Source: an uncultured Alphaproteobacteria bacterium (GTDB lineage Bacteria > Pseudomonadota > Alphaproteobacteria > HIMB59 > GCA-002718135). From it: a stretch of DNA of 62,530 nt. Under the pieces are notes generated by a model. The model was not told where the DNA came from. It made no database searches and was given only the letters and a program-made list of their open reading frames with translations. The stretch lies in the NCBI GenBank assembly GCA_902615845.1, contig CACMQS010000003.1, positions 1-62,530 on the forward strand, in the 5' to 3' direction. Made by a program: the position numbers and the translations under genes. Below, piece by piece: positions 36,583-45,770 of the stretch (position 1 is its first letter; the number at the start of each line of letters is the position of its first letter).

Positions 36583-37243
36583 AAAAAAAATTTTTAAATT
36601 TTCTATATCTCAAAAAATTTTGGCATTTATAGGTTACCTATATATCTTATTCGTATGTTACACATCTAAAATACAGATAATAAACTCTGAGTTACCAGAA
36701 AAATTGTGGAGAGAGAATAAACCTTTTATTTTAGCATTTTGGCATGGTCAATTGATGATGATAGGATATGTATGGAAAAGTAAAGCTGTGTTAAATATGT
36801 TAGCATCTAGCCACAGTGATGGTCGATTTGGTGCATATATTGCAGGTCATTTTAATTTAAAAAATGTTTCTATAATGTCAAAAAATAAATCACCTTCATT
36901 AAGGAAAGTATTTAAAATTTTAAAAGATAGAAATTATATTGGGATTACTCCTGATGGACCAAGGGGACCAAATAAGAAAGTTTCAGAAGGAATTATAAAA
37001 ATTGCAATTCATTCTCAAGTTCCTATTATACCACTTGGTTTTGCTTCAAATAAAAATCTTAAACTTAAATCTTGGGACTCATTTTTAATTACATTTCCAT
37101 TTTCAAGATGTAGATTTGTCTGGGGTGAACCAATTACTATTCCTTCTTCTACTAAAGATGATGATTTAGACAAATATAAGAATTTCTTGGAAGAAAAAAT
37201 TAATGATTGCATGGAATCAGCAGAAAAAAATCTAAATGCTTAG
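36572..37243 (+). CDS. DUF374 lysophospholipid acyltransferase-like protein
   Basis: A 223-residue protein of the DUF374 family. Motifs are FWHGQLMMIGYVW, LASSHSDGRFGAYIAGHF and GITPDGPRGPNKKVSEG, the acyltransferase-like pattern of this group. It starts inside the last 11 bp of msbA and overlaps waaA by 8 bp. DUF374 members are found with Kdo transferase and lipid A genes in alphaproteobacteria and probably acylate a lipid A or phospholipid intermediate at the inner membrane. Confidence 0.88.
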   Translation: MSFKKKIFKFSISQKILAFIGYLYILFVCYTSKIQIINSELPEKLWRENKPFILAFWHGQLMMIGYVWKSKAVLNMLASSHSDGRFGAYIAGHFNLKNVSIMSKNKSPSLRKVFKILKDRNYIGITPDGPRGPNKKVSEGIIKIAIHSQVPIIPLGFASNKNLKLKSWDSFLITFPFSRCRFVWGEPITIPSSTKDDDLDKYKNFLEEKINDCMESAEKNLNA

Positions 37244-38456
37244 AATATATCAAATACTCAGTACTCTTCTCATACCAGTAATTATTTTTAATATATTTAT
37301 TAGGATCTATAGAAAAAAAGAGGATAGACTTAGATTTATTGAAAGGTTTGGAAAACCAACGGTAAAAAAAAATACTGAGAAAAAAATTTTATGGATACAT
37401 GCAGCAAGTATTGGCGAATTTAAATCTTCAGATTTAATTATAGAACGATATCATAAAGTATTTAATATTTTAGTTACTACAACAACAAAATCTTCTGCGG
37501 AATATATTGAGGATTTTTATAAAAATAAAATTATCCATCAATATATCCCATTTGATGTGTCTCTGTGGTGTTCAAGATTTTTAAACTTTTGGAAGCCAAA
37601 TATGATTCTATGGATAGAGTCAGATATATGGCCAAATATGCTTAGTAAAATTAGAGTTAAAAATATCAATTGTTTGTATTTAAATGCAAGGGTTTCTCCA
37701 ACTTCTTTTAAAAAATGGAAAAGTACAAAAAATTTCTACAGAAATTCATTAAAGAGTTTTAATAAAATTTTTGCACAAAGCAAAGATGACAAAAAAAGAA
37801 TTCAAGAATTAACAAACTTACAAATTGACTATATTGGAAATTTAAAATTAGCTAAGAATAAAAATAATTCTTCAATAAATAAAGATCAATCAAATACAAT
37901 TATGATTGCAAGTACTCATCCTAATGAAGAAAAAGAGATAATTAAATGTATTAAAAAAACAATACATGAATTTAATTTAAAAATTTATCTTGCACCAAGA
38001 CATCCAGAAAGAATTGATACAATTAAGCAAGAATTAAAAAAAGAAGGATTTAATATTTCTATAGAATCTAAAAAAGAAATTGAAGAAAATAATATCGTAG
38101 TAATTGATAGTTTTGGAAAATTAGATCAATATTTTAAAATTAGTGATTTAGTTATTTTAGGTGGTTCTTTTTTAAAAAATATTGGTGGACATAATCCTAT
38201 AGAGCCGGCAAGTTATGGATGTGCAATTATTAGCGGTAATTATGTTGATAATTGGACTAATATTTATGAAGATATGGTAAAAGCAAATTCATGTATAATG
38301 GTAAATAAGTTTGAAGAGATTGATGTAAAGATGAAAGAATTACTAAATAATAATTTTGAAGTAAAAAAAATTCAAGCAAATGCAATTAAGTTTTCTAATA
38401 GATCTTTCTTTGAAAAAGATAAGCTTTTCAAAGACATCGAAAAGTACATTAATTAA
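37236..38456 (+). CDS. waaA: 3-deoxy-D-manno-octulosonic acid transferase
   Basis: A 406-residue GT-B glycosyltransferase anchored by an N-terminal helix. RFIERFGKP, ILWIHAASIGEFKSSDLIIE, STHPNEEKEI, APRHPERID and LGGSFLKNIGGHNPIEPA are the typical WaaA blocks. It transfers Kdo from CMP-Kdo to lipid IVA. It lies between the DUF374 gene and lpxK. The number of Kdo residues added cannot be read from the sequence. Confidence 0.93.
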   Translation: MLRIYQILSTLLIPVIIFNIFIRIYRKKEDRLRFIERFGKPTVKKNTEKKILWIHAASIGEFKSSDLIIERYHKVFNILVTTTTKSSAEYIEDFYKNKIIHQYIPFDVSLWCSRFLNFWKPNMILWIESDIWPNMLSKIRVKNINCLYLNARVSPTSFKKWKSTKNFYRNSLKSFNKIFAQSKDDKKRIQELTNLQIDYIGNLKLAKNKNNSSINKDQSNTIMIASTHPNEEKEIIKCIKKTIHEFNLKIYLAPRHPERIDTIKQELKKEGFNISIESKKEIEENNIVVIDSFGKLDQYFKISDLVILGGSFLKNIGGHNPIEPASYGCAIISGNYVDNWTNIYEDMVKANSCIMVNKFEEIDVKMKELLNNNFEVKKIQANAIKFSNRSFFEKDKLFKDIEKYIN

Positions 38457-38457
38457 A

Positions 38458-39456
38458 ATGCTTAAAGCTCCTAAATTTTGGTATAAAAAAAATGACACAT
38501 ATTTATCAAATTCGTTATATCCACTCTCATTACTATTTAGATTTGGAACTAAAATAAGAAATTTTGTTAGTAGAAAAACATCTTCTGGAATTCCTGTAAT
38601 TTGTATTGGGAATATAGTGGTGGGAGGTGCTGGTAAAACACCTGTTGCATTAAAAATTGGAAATTTATTAAAACTTAATGGATATAATCCTCACTTTGTT
38701 TCAAGGGGTTATGGTGGAGTTGAAACATCTAATGTGCTCGTTAAAGAATGGCATTCGGCAAAAAGTGTTGGAGATGAATCCTTGTTGCTAGCTGAAGTTG
38801 CTCCAACTTGGATAGGTCAGGATAGAAATAAATCCTTTATTTTAGCTAAAGAAAAAGGTGCTGATTGTATAATTATGGATGATGGCTTTCAAAATCCATC
38901 TCTTCAGAAAGATTTTTCAATTATAGTAATTAATGGTGAACAAGGATTTGGAAATAAACGAGTGATTCCTTCTGGACCTCTTAGGGAAAGCATATCAAGA
39001 GGTATTTCTAGAGCAAATTTAGTAATTGTAATTGGTGAAATTGCTCAAGATGTTAAAGATAAAATTCCTAGTACTGTTCCAATTATTCATGCCAAGTTTC
39101 AAATTAGTACAGATAATAAAATTTATAAAAACCAAAAAGTAACAGCTTTTGCAGGCATTGCTTATCCTGAAAAATTTTATAATTCACTAAGTGAACAAGG
39201 CGCTATTTTAGAAAAAAAAATTAGCTATCCAGATCATCATATATTTGATGAAAATGACATGTTAAATCTTGCAGAAAATGCTAATCTTACAAAATCTGTA
39301 TTAGTTACTACAAAAAAAGATTTTGTAAGAATACCAAAATCATATCGTTCTTTAGTCAGCACACTTAATGGTGAAATCAAATTTGAAGATGAAAATTTGC
39401 TAAAAGAGATTTTAAGTAATGTACTAGAAAATAAAATTAATGATTTAGCAATATGA
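38458..39456 (+). CDS. lpxK: Tetraacyldisaccharide 4'-kinase
   Basis: A 332-residue lipid A kinase. The P-loop is GNIVVGGAGKTPVALK near 53-68, followed by FVSRGYGG, VGDESLLLAEVAPTWIGQDR and MDDGFQNPSLQKDF. I start it at MLKAPKFWYKKN one base after the waaA stop; the open frame extends 26 codons upstream but wholly within waaA. It phosphorylates the 4' position of the lipid A precursor at the inner membrane. Confidence 0.93.
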   Translation: MLKAPKFWYKKNDTYLSNSLYPLSLLFRFGTKIRNFVSRKTSSGIPVICIGNIVVGGAGKTPVALKIGNLLKLNGYNPHFVSRGYGGVETSNVLVKEWHSAKSVGDESLLLAEVAPTWIGQDRNKSFILAKEKGADCIIMDDGFQNPSLQKDFSIIVINGEQGFGNKRVIPSGPLRESISRGISRANLVIVIGEIAQDVKDKIPSTVPIIHAKFQISTDNKIYKNQKVTAFAGIAYPEKFYNSLSEQGAILEKKISYPDHHIFDENDMLNLAENANLTKSVLVTTKKDFVRIPKSYRSLVSTLNGEIKFEDENLLKEILSNVLENKINDLAI

Positions 39457-40316
39457 AACAGATAATTTACTTTTTACAGTATATTGGATTTATTTTTATT
39501 TATTTTTTATATAAGCTTTTACCTCTCAATCTTTCTTTGAAATTCTCATCATTTTTATTTAGAACTTTTGGCAAATTTTCACGAGCTAACAAAACAGCTA
39601 TAAATAACTGTAAGTATGTTTTCCCAAATCTTAAAGATGAAGAAATACAGAATATTATTAAAAAAAGTTGGAATAATCTTGGAATTACAATTTGTGAACT
39701 TCTAAGAATAAATGATATTTTTATTAAAAATAAAATAAAATATATTAATCTTGAAAATATAGAAGATTTTATTAAAAACAAAAAACAAGCAATTTTTATT
39801 AGTATTCATCAATCTAATTGGGAAGTATTAGTTCCAGGTTTAGATAGAATTGGAATTAATATTGGTGGCATTTATCGTCATATAAATAATAATTTTATTG
39901 ATAAACTAATACTTAATATTAGACAAAATTCTCTTGTTTCTAAAAATAGCTTTTACACTCCCAAAGGCAAGAAAAGTGCTAAAGATATTGTTGATGCAAT
40001 AAATAATTCTTTATCAATTGTATTATTAATAGATCAAAAAGACTCCTCAGGAGAAGAAGTAATGTTTTTTAATAAAAAAGTTAAAACACAAACAGGTTTT
40101 TTAAAAATAGCTAGAAAATATAACTTACCAATAATTCCAATACAAAATAAAAGAATTGATAATGGGAATATTGAGCTAACATTTTTAGAGCCACTTTATC
40201 ATAATAATTTAGAAATTAATGATACTCAGATGATGGAAGAAATTCATTATAAGATTGAACAGTGGATTAAAGCAGAACCTAGTCAATGGTTCTGGCAGCA
40301 TAAAAGATTTAGTTAA
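39453..40316 (+). CDS. Lipid A lauroyl/myristoyl acyltransferase family (LpxL/HtrB-like)
   Basis: A 287-residue membrane-anchored acyltransferase. The HX4D/E-type site is IHQSNWEVL near 118-126, followed by GIYRHINNNFID and a late IEQWIKAEPSQWFWQHKRF that ends such proteins. It would add a secondary acyl chain to Kdo-lipid A. The start overlaps lpxK by 4 bp and the 3' end overlaps the convergent xseA by 8 bp. Confidence 0.9.
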   Translation: MKQIIYFLQYIGFIFIYFLYKLLPLNLSLKFSSFLFRTFGKFSRANKTAINNCKYVFPNLKDEEIQNIIKKSWNNLGITICELLRINDIFIKNKIKYINLENIEDFIKNKKQAIFISIHQSNWEVLVPGLDRIGINIGGIYRHINNNFIDKLILNIRQNSLVSKNSFYTPKGKKSAKDIVDAINNSLSIVLLIDQKDSSGEEVMFFNKKVKTQTGFLKIARKYNLPIIPIQNKRIDNGNIELTFLEPLYHNNLEINDTQMMEEIHYKIEQWIKAEPSQWFWQHKRFS

Positions 40317-41640
40317 TTTTTGTTACTTTTATATCAATTGTACCATCAATAAGTTTCACTGATAATTGATCGTCAGTAGTAATTTTTTTACTTGTCTTAA
40401 CAATTTTCTTTTTGTTCATCAAAATTGAGTAACCTTTTTTAAGATTTGAAGAAATAGAATTGGAATTGAGCAATCTTATATTAGACTTATATTTTTCAAG
40501 CTTATCTTTGTAATTATTGACTATATTCAAATTAAGATTTTTTGAAAGATTGTTAATCTTTGTTTGTTTTAAATTTATTGATGAATCTGGTGAAACAATA
40601 GAGTTTCCCAGGTTAAGAAGATTCAATTTTGATATACTAAATTTATTTTCAATTGATAATGTTAAATTTTTAAAATCGTCTAAAAGCTTCTCCTTAAAAT
40701 TATTAACTATCAAGCTTGGAGATTTAAGAAACTTATTTAAATATTCGTAATTTTCCTTTTTGGACTGAATTTGTGAATTAACTTTTGAATTTAATCTAAG
40801 TTGTAAATTTTTAATTTTTTCTATTAATTCAAATCTAACTGGAGTAGCTTTTTCAGCTGCTGCAGTTGGTGTAGACGCTCTTAAATCTGATACTAAATCT
40901 ATAATTGTTGTATCTGTTTCATGACCTATTGCTGAAATAATTGGTATTTTTGATTCAAAAACACTTGTTGCAAGATTTTCATCATTAAATGCCATTAAGT
41001 CTTCGGTACTTCCTCCACCTCTAGCAACAATAAGAATATCTGGTTTACCAGATTTAAGTTTGTTGAAACCTTCGATAGCATTTATAATGCTATCTGCAGC
41101 GTCAACACCTTGTACAGAAACAGGCCATATATCTAAAGGCATTGGAAAACGATCATTCACTCTATTAATTATGTCGTGTACTACAGAACCAGTGGGAGAT
41201 GTAATTATACCTAATCTCTCAGGTAAAAAAGGTAATGGAATTTTTTTATCTTCATCAAAATAGCCTTTTTTTTGAAGTCTTTTTTTTCTTTCTTCAATGA
41301 GTTTTAAAAGTGCTCCCTCTCCTGCAATTTCAATTTTATCAATATCTATCTGGTAGGTAGTTTTATAGCGAGACCAGGTGGTGATTCTACCTGTTGCAAT
41401 TATTTCTAGCCCTATTTCTGGATTTATATCTAAATATTTTTTTTTCTGATCCCAAATAACTCCACTTAAAATTGAATCTTCGTCTTTAAGTGTTAGATAA
41501 ATTTGCCCTCTTGTTGCAGTTTTTACCTCAGAAATCTCTCCCTTAATTCTTACATAATTAAAATTGGACTCAATTACTTCTTTAAATGCATGATTAAATT
41601 CTGAAACTTCAAATTCGGGTATATTAATTTTATCTATCAT
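40309..41640 (-). CDS. xseA: Exodeoxyribonuclease VII large subunit
   Basis: A 443-residue nuclease subunit. N-terminal OB fold with VRIKGEISEVKTATRGQIYLTLKD and the catalytic domain with GIITSPTGSVVHDIINR, IVARGGGSTEDLMAFND and SAIGHETDTTIIDLVSDLRA are diagnostic; the C-terminal third is coiled coil. It degrades single-stranded DNA with XseB, which is not encoded nearby. It overlaps tadA by 11 bp. Confidence 0.94.
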   Translation of the reverse strand: MIDKINIPEFEVSEFNHAFKEVIESNFNYVRIKGEISEVKTATRGQIYLTLKDEDSILSGVIWDQKKKYLDINPEIGLEIIATGRITTWSRYKTTYQIDIDKIEIAGEGALLKLIEERKKRLQKKGYFDEDKKIPLPFLPERLGIITSPTGSVVHDIINRVNDRFPMPLDIWPVSVQGVDAADSIINAIEGFNKLKSGKPDILIVARGGGSTEDLMAFNDENLATSVFESKIPIISAIGHETDTTIIDLVSDLRASTPTAAAEKATPVRFELIEKIKNLQLRLNSKVNSQIQSKKENYEYLNKFLKSPSLIVNNFKEKLLDDFKNLTLSIENKFSISKLNLLNLGNSIVSPDSSINLKQTKINNLSKNLNLNIVNNYKDKLEKYKSNIRLLNSNSISSNLKKGYSILMNKKKIVKTSKKITTDDQLSVKLIDGTIDIKVTKIN

Positions 41641-42085
41641 GCTTATTTTTAAAAAATTTTTTTAATAAATTACTACATTCTTTTTCCATAATGCCACCAT
41701 AAATAGTTGGCATAAATATATTTTCTCTTTGAAAAGCTACTCGGAGTTTTTCAATTCCTCCATTTTTTTCATCATAGGCACCAAAATACAGATCTTTAAT
41801 ATGTACTTCACTTATTGCGCTAGCGCACATTGTACATGGTTCCAAGGTAACAAATAATGTCATATTTTCTAAATATTTAAGTTTTAGTCTTTCACAAGTT
41901 TCTTGAATAAGATTTAATTCACAATGTTTGATAGCATTTTTATTTATATTTACTGTGTTGTAGCTTCTGGCTACAATATTGTTCGTTGTATTATCAACAA
42001 GTATTCCTCCAACTGGAACCTCATTTAAATTATAAGCTTTGTCTGCTTCAATAATTGCTTCTTTCATAAAAAAATCAACGTTCAT
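41630..42085 (-). CDS. tadA: tRNA adenosine(34) deaminase TadA-like
   Basis: A 151-residue cytidine-deaminase-fold protein. Zinc ligands are H54 (with catalytic E56 in KHCELN, where HAE is usual) and C84/C87 in LEPCTMCASA. Start chosen at the ATG MNVDFF; an upstream GTG would add four residues and fall almost in the promoter palindrome. TadA makes inosine in the wobble position of tRNA-Arg. A guanine deaminase-like role is less likely given FGAYDEKNGGIE. Confidence 0.87.
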   Translation of the reverse strand: MNVDFFMKEAIIEADKAYNLNEVPVGGILVDNTTNNIVARSYNTVNINKNAIKHCELNLIQETCERLKLKYLENMTLFVTLEPCTMCASAISEVHIKDLYFGAYDEKNGGIEKLRVAFQRENIFMPTIYGGIMEKECSNLLKKFFKNKHDR

Positions 42086-42098
42086 TCTGGAACACACT

Positions 42099-42114
42099 TA
42101 TAATGTACATTATA
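42099..42114. promoter_or_regulatory. Perfect palindrome forming two opposed -10 boxes
   Basis: TATAATGTACATTATA is a 16-bp perfect palindrome centred in the 40-bp gap between divergent tadA and the C26 hydrolase gene. Each strand reads TATAAT as its first six bases, so one element gives a consensus -10 for both directions with predicted starts about 15 bases before each ATG. -35 matches are weak (TTGGTT on the minus side). It may alternatively be an operator. Confidence 0.6.
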
Positions 42115-42125
42115 GTTGAATTATA

Positions 42126-42824
42126 ATGAAAAAACCAATTATTGGAATAACTCTTGATAGTGAAAAAAAGAAAACATACTCAAAATTTCCATGGTACGCA
42201 TTAAGGGAAAATTATTTAACTTCCTTAACAAAATTTAACGCTATTCCATTTCCTTTGTTACATGAAAAAAAATATATTGATGATTTTTGTCATTTAATTG
42301 ATGGTCTCATTATTACTGGAGGAGATTTTGATATTAATCCCAAATTATATAAAACAAGTAATACTCAATCTAAAAATATTAAAAATAAGAGAACAAATTT
42401 TGAATTAAATATTTTCAATAAATTTTTTAAATACAACAAACCTATATTAGGAATTTGTGGTGGTGCACAACTTATCAATGTTGCATGTGGTGGAACATTA
42501 ATACAAGATTTAAAAAGAGATCCAATAAACCATGAACAAGTAAATCCAAGAAATCAAACTAGTCATATTGTTAATATTTCAAAAAATACTCAACTACATA
42601 AAATATGTGGGTCTCAAAAAATTAAAGTTAATAGTGCACATCATCAGTCAGTAAAAAAAATTGGTAAAGACTTGAATGTTTCATGTGTAGCTAATGATGG
42701 TGTTATTGAGGGAATAGAGCACAAAAAACACAAATGGTGTATTGGCTTACAATGGCATCCTGAATTTTTAATTACAAAATATGATATAAAAATAATCAAA
42801 AATTTTATTAATGAAGCAAAGTGA
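42126..42824 (+). CDS. Gamma-glutamyl-gamma-aminobutyrate hydrolase family (peptidase C26)
   Basis: A 232-residue class I amidotransferase-like hydrolase of the PuuD group. GLIITGGDFDINPKLY near 59-74, the nucleophile Cys in LGICGGAQLINVACGGTLIQ near 113-132, SAHHQSVKKIG near 175 and LQWHPEF near 208-214 complete the triad. It would hydrolyse gamma-glutamyl amides. It is the first gene of an overlapping set with rluB-like and rsmD genes, which is an unexplained pairing. Confidence 0.87.
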   Translation: MKKPIIGITLDSEKKKTYSKFPWYALRENYLTSLTKFNAIPFPLLHEKKYIDDFCHLIDGLIITGGDFDINPKLYKTSNTQSKNIKNKRTNFELNIFNKFFKYNKPILGICGGAQLINVACGGTLIQDLKRDPINHEQVNPRNQTSHIVNISKNTQLHKICGSQKIKVNSAHHQSVKKIGKDLNVSCVANDGVIEGIEHKKHKWCIGLQWHPEFLITKYDIKIIKNFINEAK

Positions 42825-43513
42825 ATATTAGAATTTCAAAATATCTATCCAGTGCTGGAATTTGTTCACGAAGAGATGCAGAAAAATTAATAGTTGAAAA
42901 AAAAATTAAAATTAATAATCAACTATGTGTTCATCCAAGTCATAAAGTAAATGATTTGGATGTTATAAAAGTTAATAATAAAATTGTTAAAAAAGCAAAT
43001 AAAGTTGAATTATGGAAGTTATACAAACCAATTAAATATATTTGTAGTACAAAAGATAATTTAGATAGAAAAAAAATTTTTGATTTATTACCAAAAAATA
43101 TCGGTCAATTGATAAGTGTTGGAAGATTAGATTATATGAGTGAAGGATTAATTTTGCTAACTAATAATGGTGATTATTCAAGATATTTAGAACATCCATC
43201 TTCAAACATTGAGCGGATCTATAGAGTTTGTATAAATAGCAATGTACAAAAAACTGATTTACAAAAAATAAATAAAGGCATTACAATTAAAGAAATACAT
43301 TATAAAAAAATTAAAGTTGCCTTTGAAAAAAAATTAAAAAATCATAGTTGGTTAATTTTTAAACTTAAAGAGGGAAAAAATAGAGAAATTAGAAATATCT
43401 GTAATTATTTTTCATGGAATATAGTTAAATTAATAAGAATTGGATATGGACCTTATAAGCTTGGAAGACTTAAAGAAGGGCAATTTCAAAAATTAAATTC
43501 AATTAGCAAATGA
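42821..43513 (+). CDS. RluB/RsuA-family rRNA pseudouridine synthase
   Basis: A 230-residue protein with an S4 RNA-binding domain (RISKYLSSAGICSRRDAEKLI, residues 3-23) and a pseudouridine synthase domain whose catalytic Asp lies in VGRLDYMSEGLILLTNNGD. KEGKNREIRNICNYF near the end is the KEGRNRQIRR motif of this family. It modifies 23S (RluB) or 16S (RsuA) rRNA; the alphaproteobacterial homologue is usually RluB. Starts in the last 4 bp of the previous gene. Confidence 0.88.
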   Translation: MNIRISKYLSSAGICSRRDAEKLIVEKKIKINNQLCVHPSHKVNDLDVIKVNNKIVKKANKVELWKLYKPIKYICSTKDNLDRKKIFDLLPKNIGQLISVGRLDYMSEGLILLTNNGDYSRYLEHPSSNIERIYRVCINSNVQKTDLQKINKGITIKEIHYKKIKVAFEKKLKNHSWLIFKLKEGKNREIRNICNYFSWNIVKLIRIGYGPYKLGRLKEGQFQKLNSISK

Positions 43514-44070
43514 TACGGATTACTGGTGGAAAGTTTAAGCAAAAAAAATTAGCTAGTATTAATGATTTTGTAAGACCAACTTCTTCTCTAAAAAGAGAAG
43601 CTTTTTTTTCAATTATTGAAAGTTATGCAATCAAAAATTTTATCGAATTATATAAAAATAAAATTTTTTTAGATCTTTTCGCAGGTATTGGCACAATGGG
43701 TTTAGAAGCAATTTCTAGAGGAATGAGTGAAGTAATTTTTTTTGAGAATAATATTGAAGTTCTTAAAATTTTAAGAAAAAATTGTTTAAGTATTTGTAAA
43801 AATAATCAATTTAAAATTTATGAAGAAGACCTTATTCATTCTAAATTAGAAATAGAATTTAAGAATATTTCAGTTGTTTATATTGATCCACCATATGCAA
43901 AGTATAATTTAACAAAGCTTTTAGAAAATTTATCTAGTAACATTAAAAATACTACCCTGATTGGTTTAGAAACGGGTGTGAAAGATAATATTGTAATTCC
44001 AGAAAATTTAAATCTGCTTCAAAAAAAGACTTACGGTAAAACAATAATTTATATTTTTAAATTATCTTAA
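43510..44070 (+). CDS. rsmD: 16S rRNA (guanine(966)-N(2))-methyltransferase
   Basis: A 186-residue methyltransferase. IRITGGKFKQKKL and RPTSSLKREAFFSII at the N terminus, the SAM motif FLDLFAGIGTMGLEAISRG, and the catalytic VYIDPPYAKY near 120-129 are RsmD signatures. It methylates G966 of 16S rRNA. It overlaps rluB-like by 4 bp and the convergent pgi gene by 9 bp. Confidence 0.93.
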   Translation: MIRITGGKFKQKKLASINDFVRPTSSLKREAFFSIIESYAIKNFIELYKNKIFLDLFAGIGTMGLEAISRGMSEVIFFENNIEVLKILRKNCLSICKNNQFKIYEEDLIHSKLEIEFKNISVVYIDPPYAKYNLTKLLENLSSNIKNTTLIGLETGVKDNIVIPENLNLLQKKTYGKTIIYIFKLS

Positions 44071-45261
44071 ATAAGTTTTAGTTAGTTTTTTACCTTGTTC
44101 AACAGCAGGTTGATCGAAGGGATCAACATCTAAATACATACAGGAAGCAATTGTTTCTATTATACTAAAAGATAATAATTTACCTAAGTTTTGTTCATCT
44201 ATTTTAGGAATATAGATTTCTCTAAAACTAAAATTATTTAATTTAAAAGTTTCAATGGTTGCGCGCTGTTCAGCTTCCATTAGATCACCCATTGTTTTAT
44301 CATTAAAATAGTCAATATCGGTATTTTCAAACATATTATTATTAATTTTTATGCCCTTATTTGAATGATCTGTAGTGATAAAGGAGAAATATTTATCTTT
44401 AGGTCCATCTAAATACAGTTGTAATTGACTATGCTGATCAGTGGTCCCTACTGAATGAATTGCTGTAATACCTTTATTATTTTTTCCAATACTTTCTGCC
44501 CAAAGTTGCAGATACCATTTTCCAAAAAAATAAAGTGAATCAGAATATGTCATTAAAACATTATTAGTAAATTTTACATTTTCTTTTTGAGTTAAATATC
44601 TTCCAAGATCGTACGGTTTGTAATTATCAATATTATTAATTACTTCAGATGCTCCACCAAAAAGTGCATCTATATTTAATCCAGAAATGATTGCAGGAAC
44701 TATACCAACATTGGTAAATATAGAATATCTACCTCCAACATCTTTATGATGCTCTAATAGTAAACAATTATTATCTTTAGCAATTTTAAAAAGTGGTGAT
44801 TCTTTAAATTCAGTTATGATTAGAGTATTTGAAAAAAAATCTTCAACTTTGTTAGCTTCTATTGCCTTTTGGTAGAGACATGAAAATTGAGATAATGTCT
44901 CTGGTGTAGTACCCGATTTTGAAATAACCAAGAAGCCAGTTAGCTCAAAATTAATATTTTGAAAATTTTTTTCAAAATTAGTAGGATCAACATTATCATA
45001 AAATTCTAAGATAATTTTATTATTGGAAATAATATTATTTAATGCTCTAGCTCCTAAATTTGAACCTCCTGTTCCAAATACAATTATTTTTTCCTTTTTC
45101 TCTTTAAATTGATTTGAAATTTTTATGGTTTCTTCTAATAAATTTTTATCTGAAATAATATTAAGAGAAGGAAGTTTTTCTATTACATTAGTTATACTTT
45201 GATCAGTATCTTTATTTTGAGTGATTTTGTCAAAATTTGAATTAAAGTATTTTATTTCCAT
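44062..45261 (-). CDS. pgi: Glucose-6-phosphate isomerase (short form)
   Basis: A 399-residue sugar isomerase, well below the ~550 of E. coli Pgi but typical of the compact forms in small-genome alphaproteobacteria. IVFGTGGSNLGARALNNI near 59-77, ISKSGTTPETLSQF near 113-127 for phosphate binding, and FDQPAVEQGKKL near the C terminus are the PGI signatures. It interconverts glucose 6-phosphate and fructose 6-phosphate. It lies 8 bp after the DUF3035 lipoprotein gene. Confidence 0.92.
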   Translation of the reverse strand: MEIKYFNSNFDKITQNKDTDQSITNVIEKLPSLNIISDKNLLEETIKISNQFKEKKEKIIVFGTGGSNLGARALNNIISNNKIILEFYDNVDPTNFEKNFQNINFELTGFLVISKSGTTPETLSQFSCLYQKAIEANKVEDFFSNTLIITEFKESPLFKIAKDNNCLLLEHHKDVGGRYSIFTNVGIVPAIISGLNIDALFGGASEVINNIDNYKPYDLGRYLTQKENVKFTNNVLMTYSDSLYFFGKWYLQLWAESIGKNNKGITAIHSVGTTDQHSQLQLYLDGPKDKYFSFITTDHSNKGIKINNNMFENTDIDYFNDKTMGDLMEAEQRATIETFKLNNFSFREIYIPKIDEQNLGKLLSFSIIETIASCMYLDVDPFDQPAVEQGKKLTKTYLR

Positions 45262-45269
45262 TTATAAAA

Positions 45270-45770
45270 TTAAAAGAAGAAAAATCTTTTTTTCTTTTTA
45301 GGTTCACCTTCTTCGCCATCTTCATTTTCTTCTTTACTGTTGAAAAAGAAAAATCTTTTCTTCTTTTTTGGCTCTTCTATATTTTCACTTTCAACATCTG
45401 TATTATCTTGGCTTATTTCATCTTCTGAGTTCCCATCAAGATCTTCCCTGATACTATTATCTACTTGATCTGCTTCAGTTTCTTTTAAAATATTGTCGAT
45501 AACAGAATTTTCAGAAGGTGTTTCATCACTTTCTTCATCCAGGCCAAAAAGAATTTCCTTTGCAAGCTCACTATCTGTATCATCAATATTTTTTGATTCA
45601 ATTTGATCAGGTGGTAATAAATTAAAATTTGGCGGGATTACTAATGGAGGATTTTCAACTACATTATATTCATCTATTACTTTTCTTTCTACACCGGCAC
45701 TACTTCTTATAGTATTACAAGAGGATAGAAAAATTGAGGAAATGATTGTTACAAAAATAACTTTTTTCAT
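45270..45770 (-). CDS. DUF3035 lipoprotein with duplicated basic-aromatic C-terminal motif
   Basis: A 166-residue predicted lipoprotein: lipobox FLSSCNT (Cys18), then the DUF3035 core DEYNVVENPPLVIPPNFNL. The rest is highly acidic and ends with two copies of EPKKKKRFFFF, near 133-143 and 156-166, separated by an acidic linker; the protein stops right after the second. It is encoded between lspA (4-bp overlap) and pgi, so the signal peptidase II that would process it is made from the same transcript. Function unknown. Confidence 0.82.
   Translation of the reverse strand: MKKVIFVTIISSIFLSSCNTIRSSAGVERKVIDEYNVVENPPLVIPPNFNLLPPDQIESKNIDDTDSELAKEILFGLDEESDETPSENSVIDNILKETEADQVDNSIREDLDGNSEDEISQDNTDVESENIEEPKKKKRFFFFNSKEENEDGEEGEPKKKKRFFFF

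Noticed and set aside
38380..38457. Extended lpxK start within waaA
   Set aside because: The extension is the out-of-frame tail of waaA; MLKAPKFW one base after the waaA stop matches normal LpxK starts.
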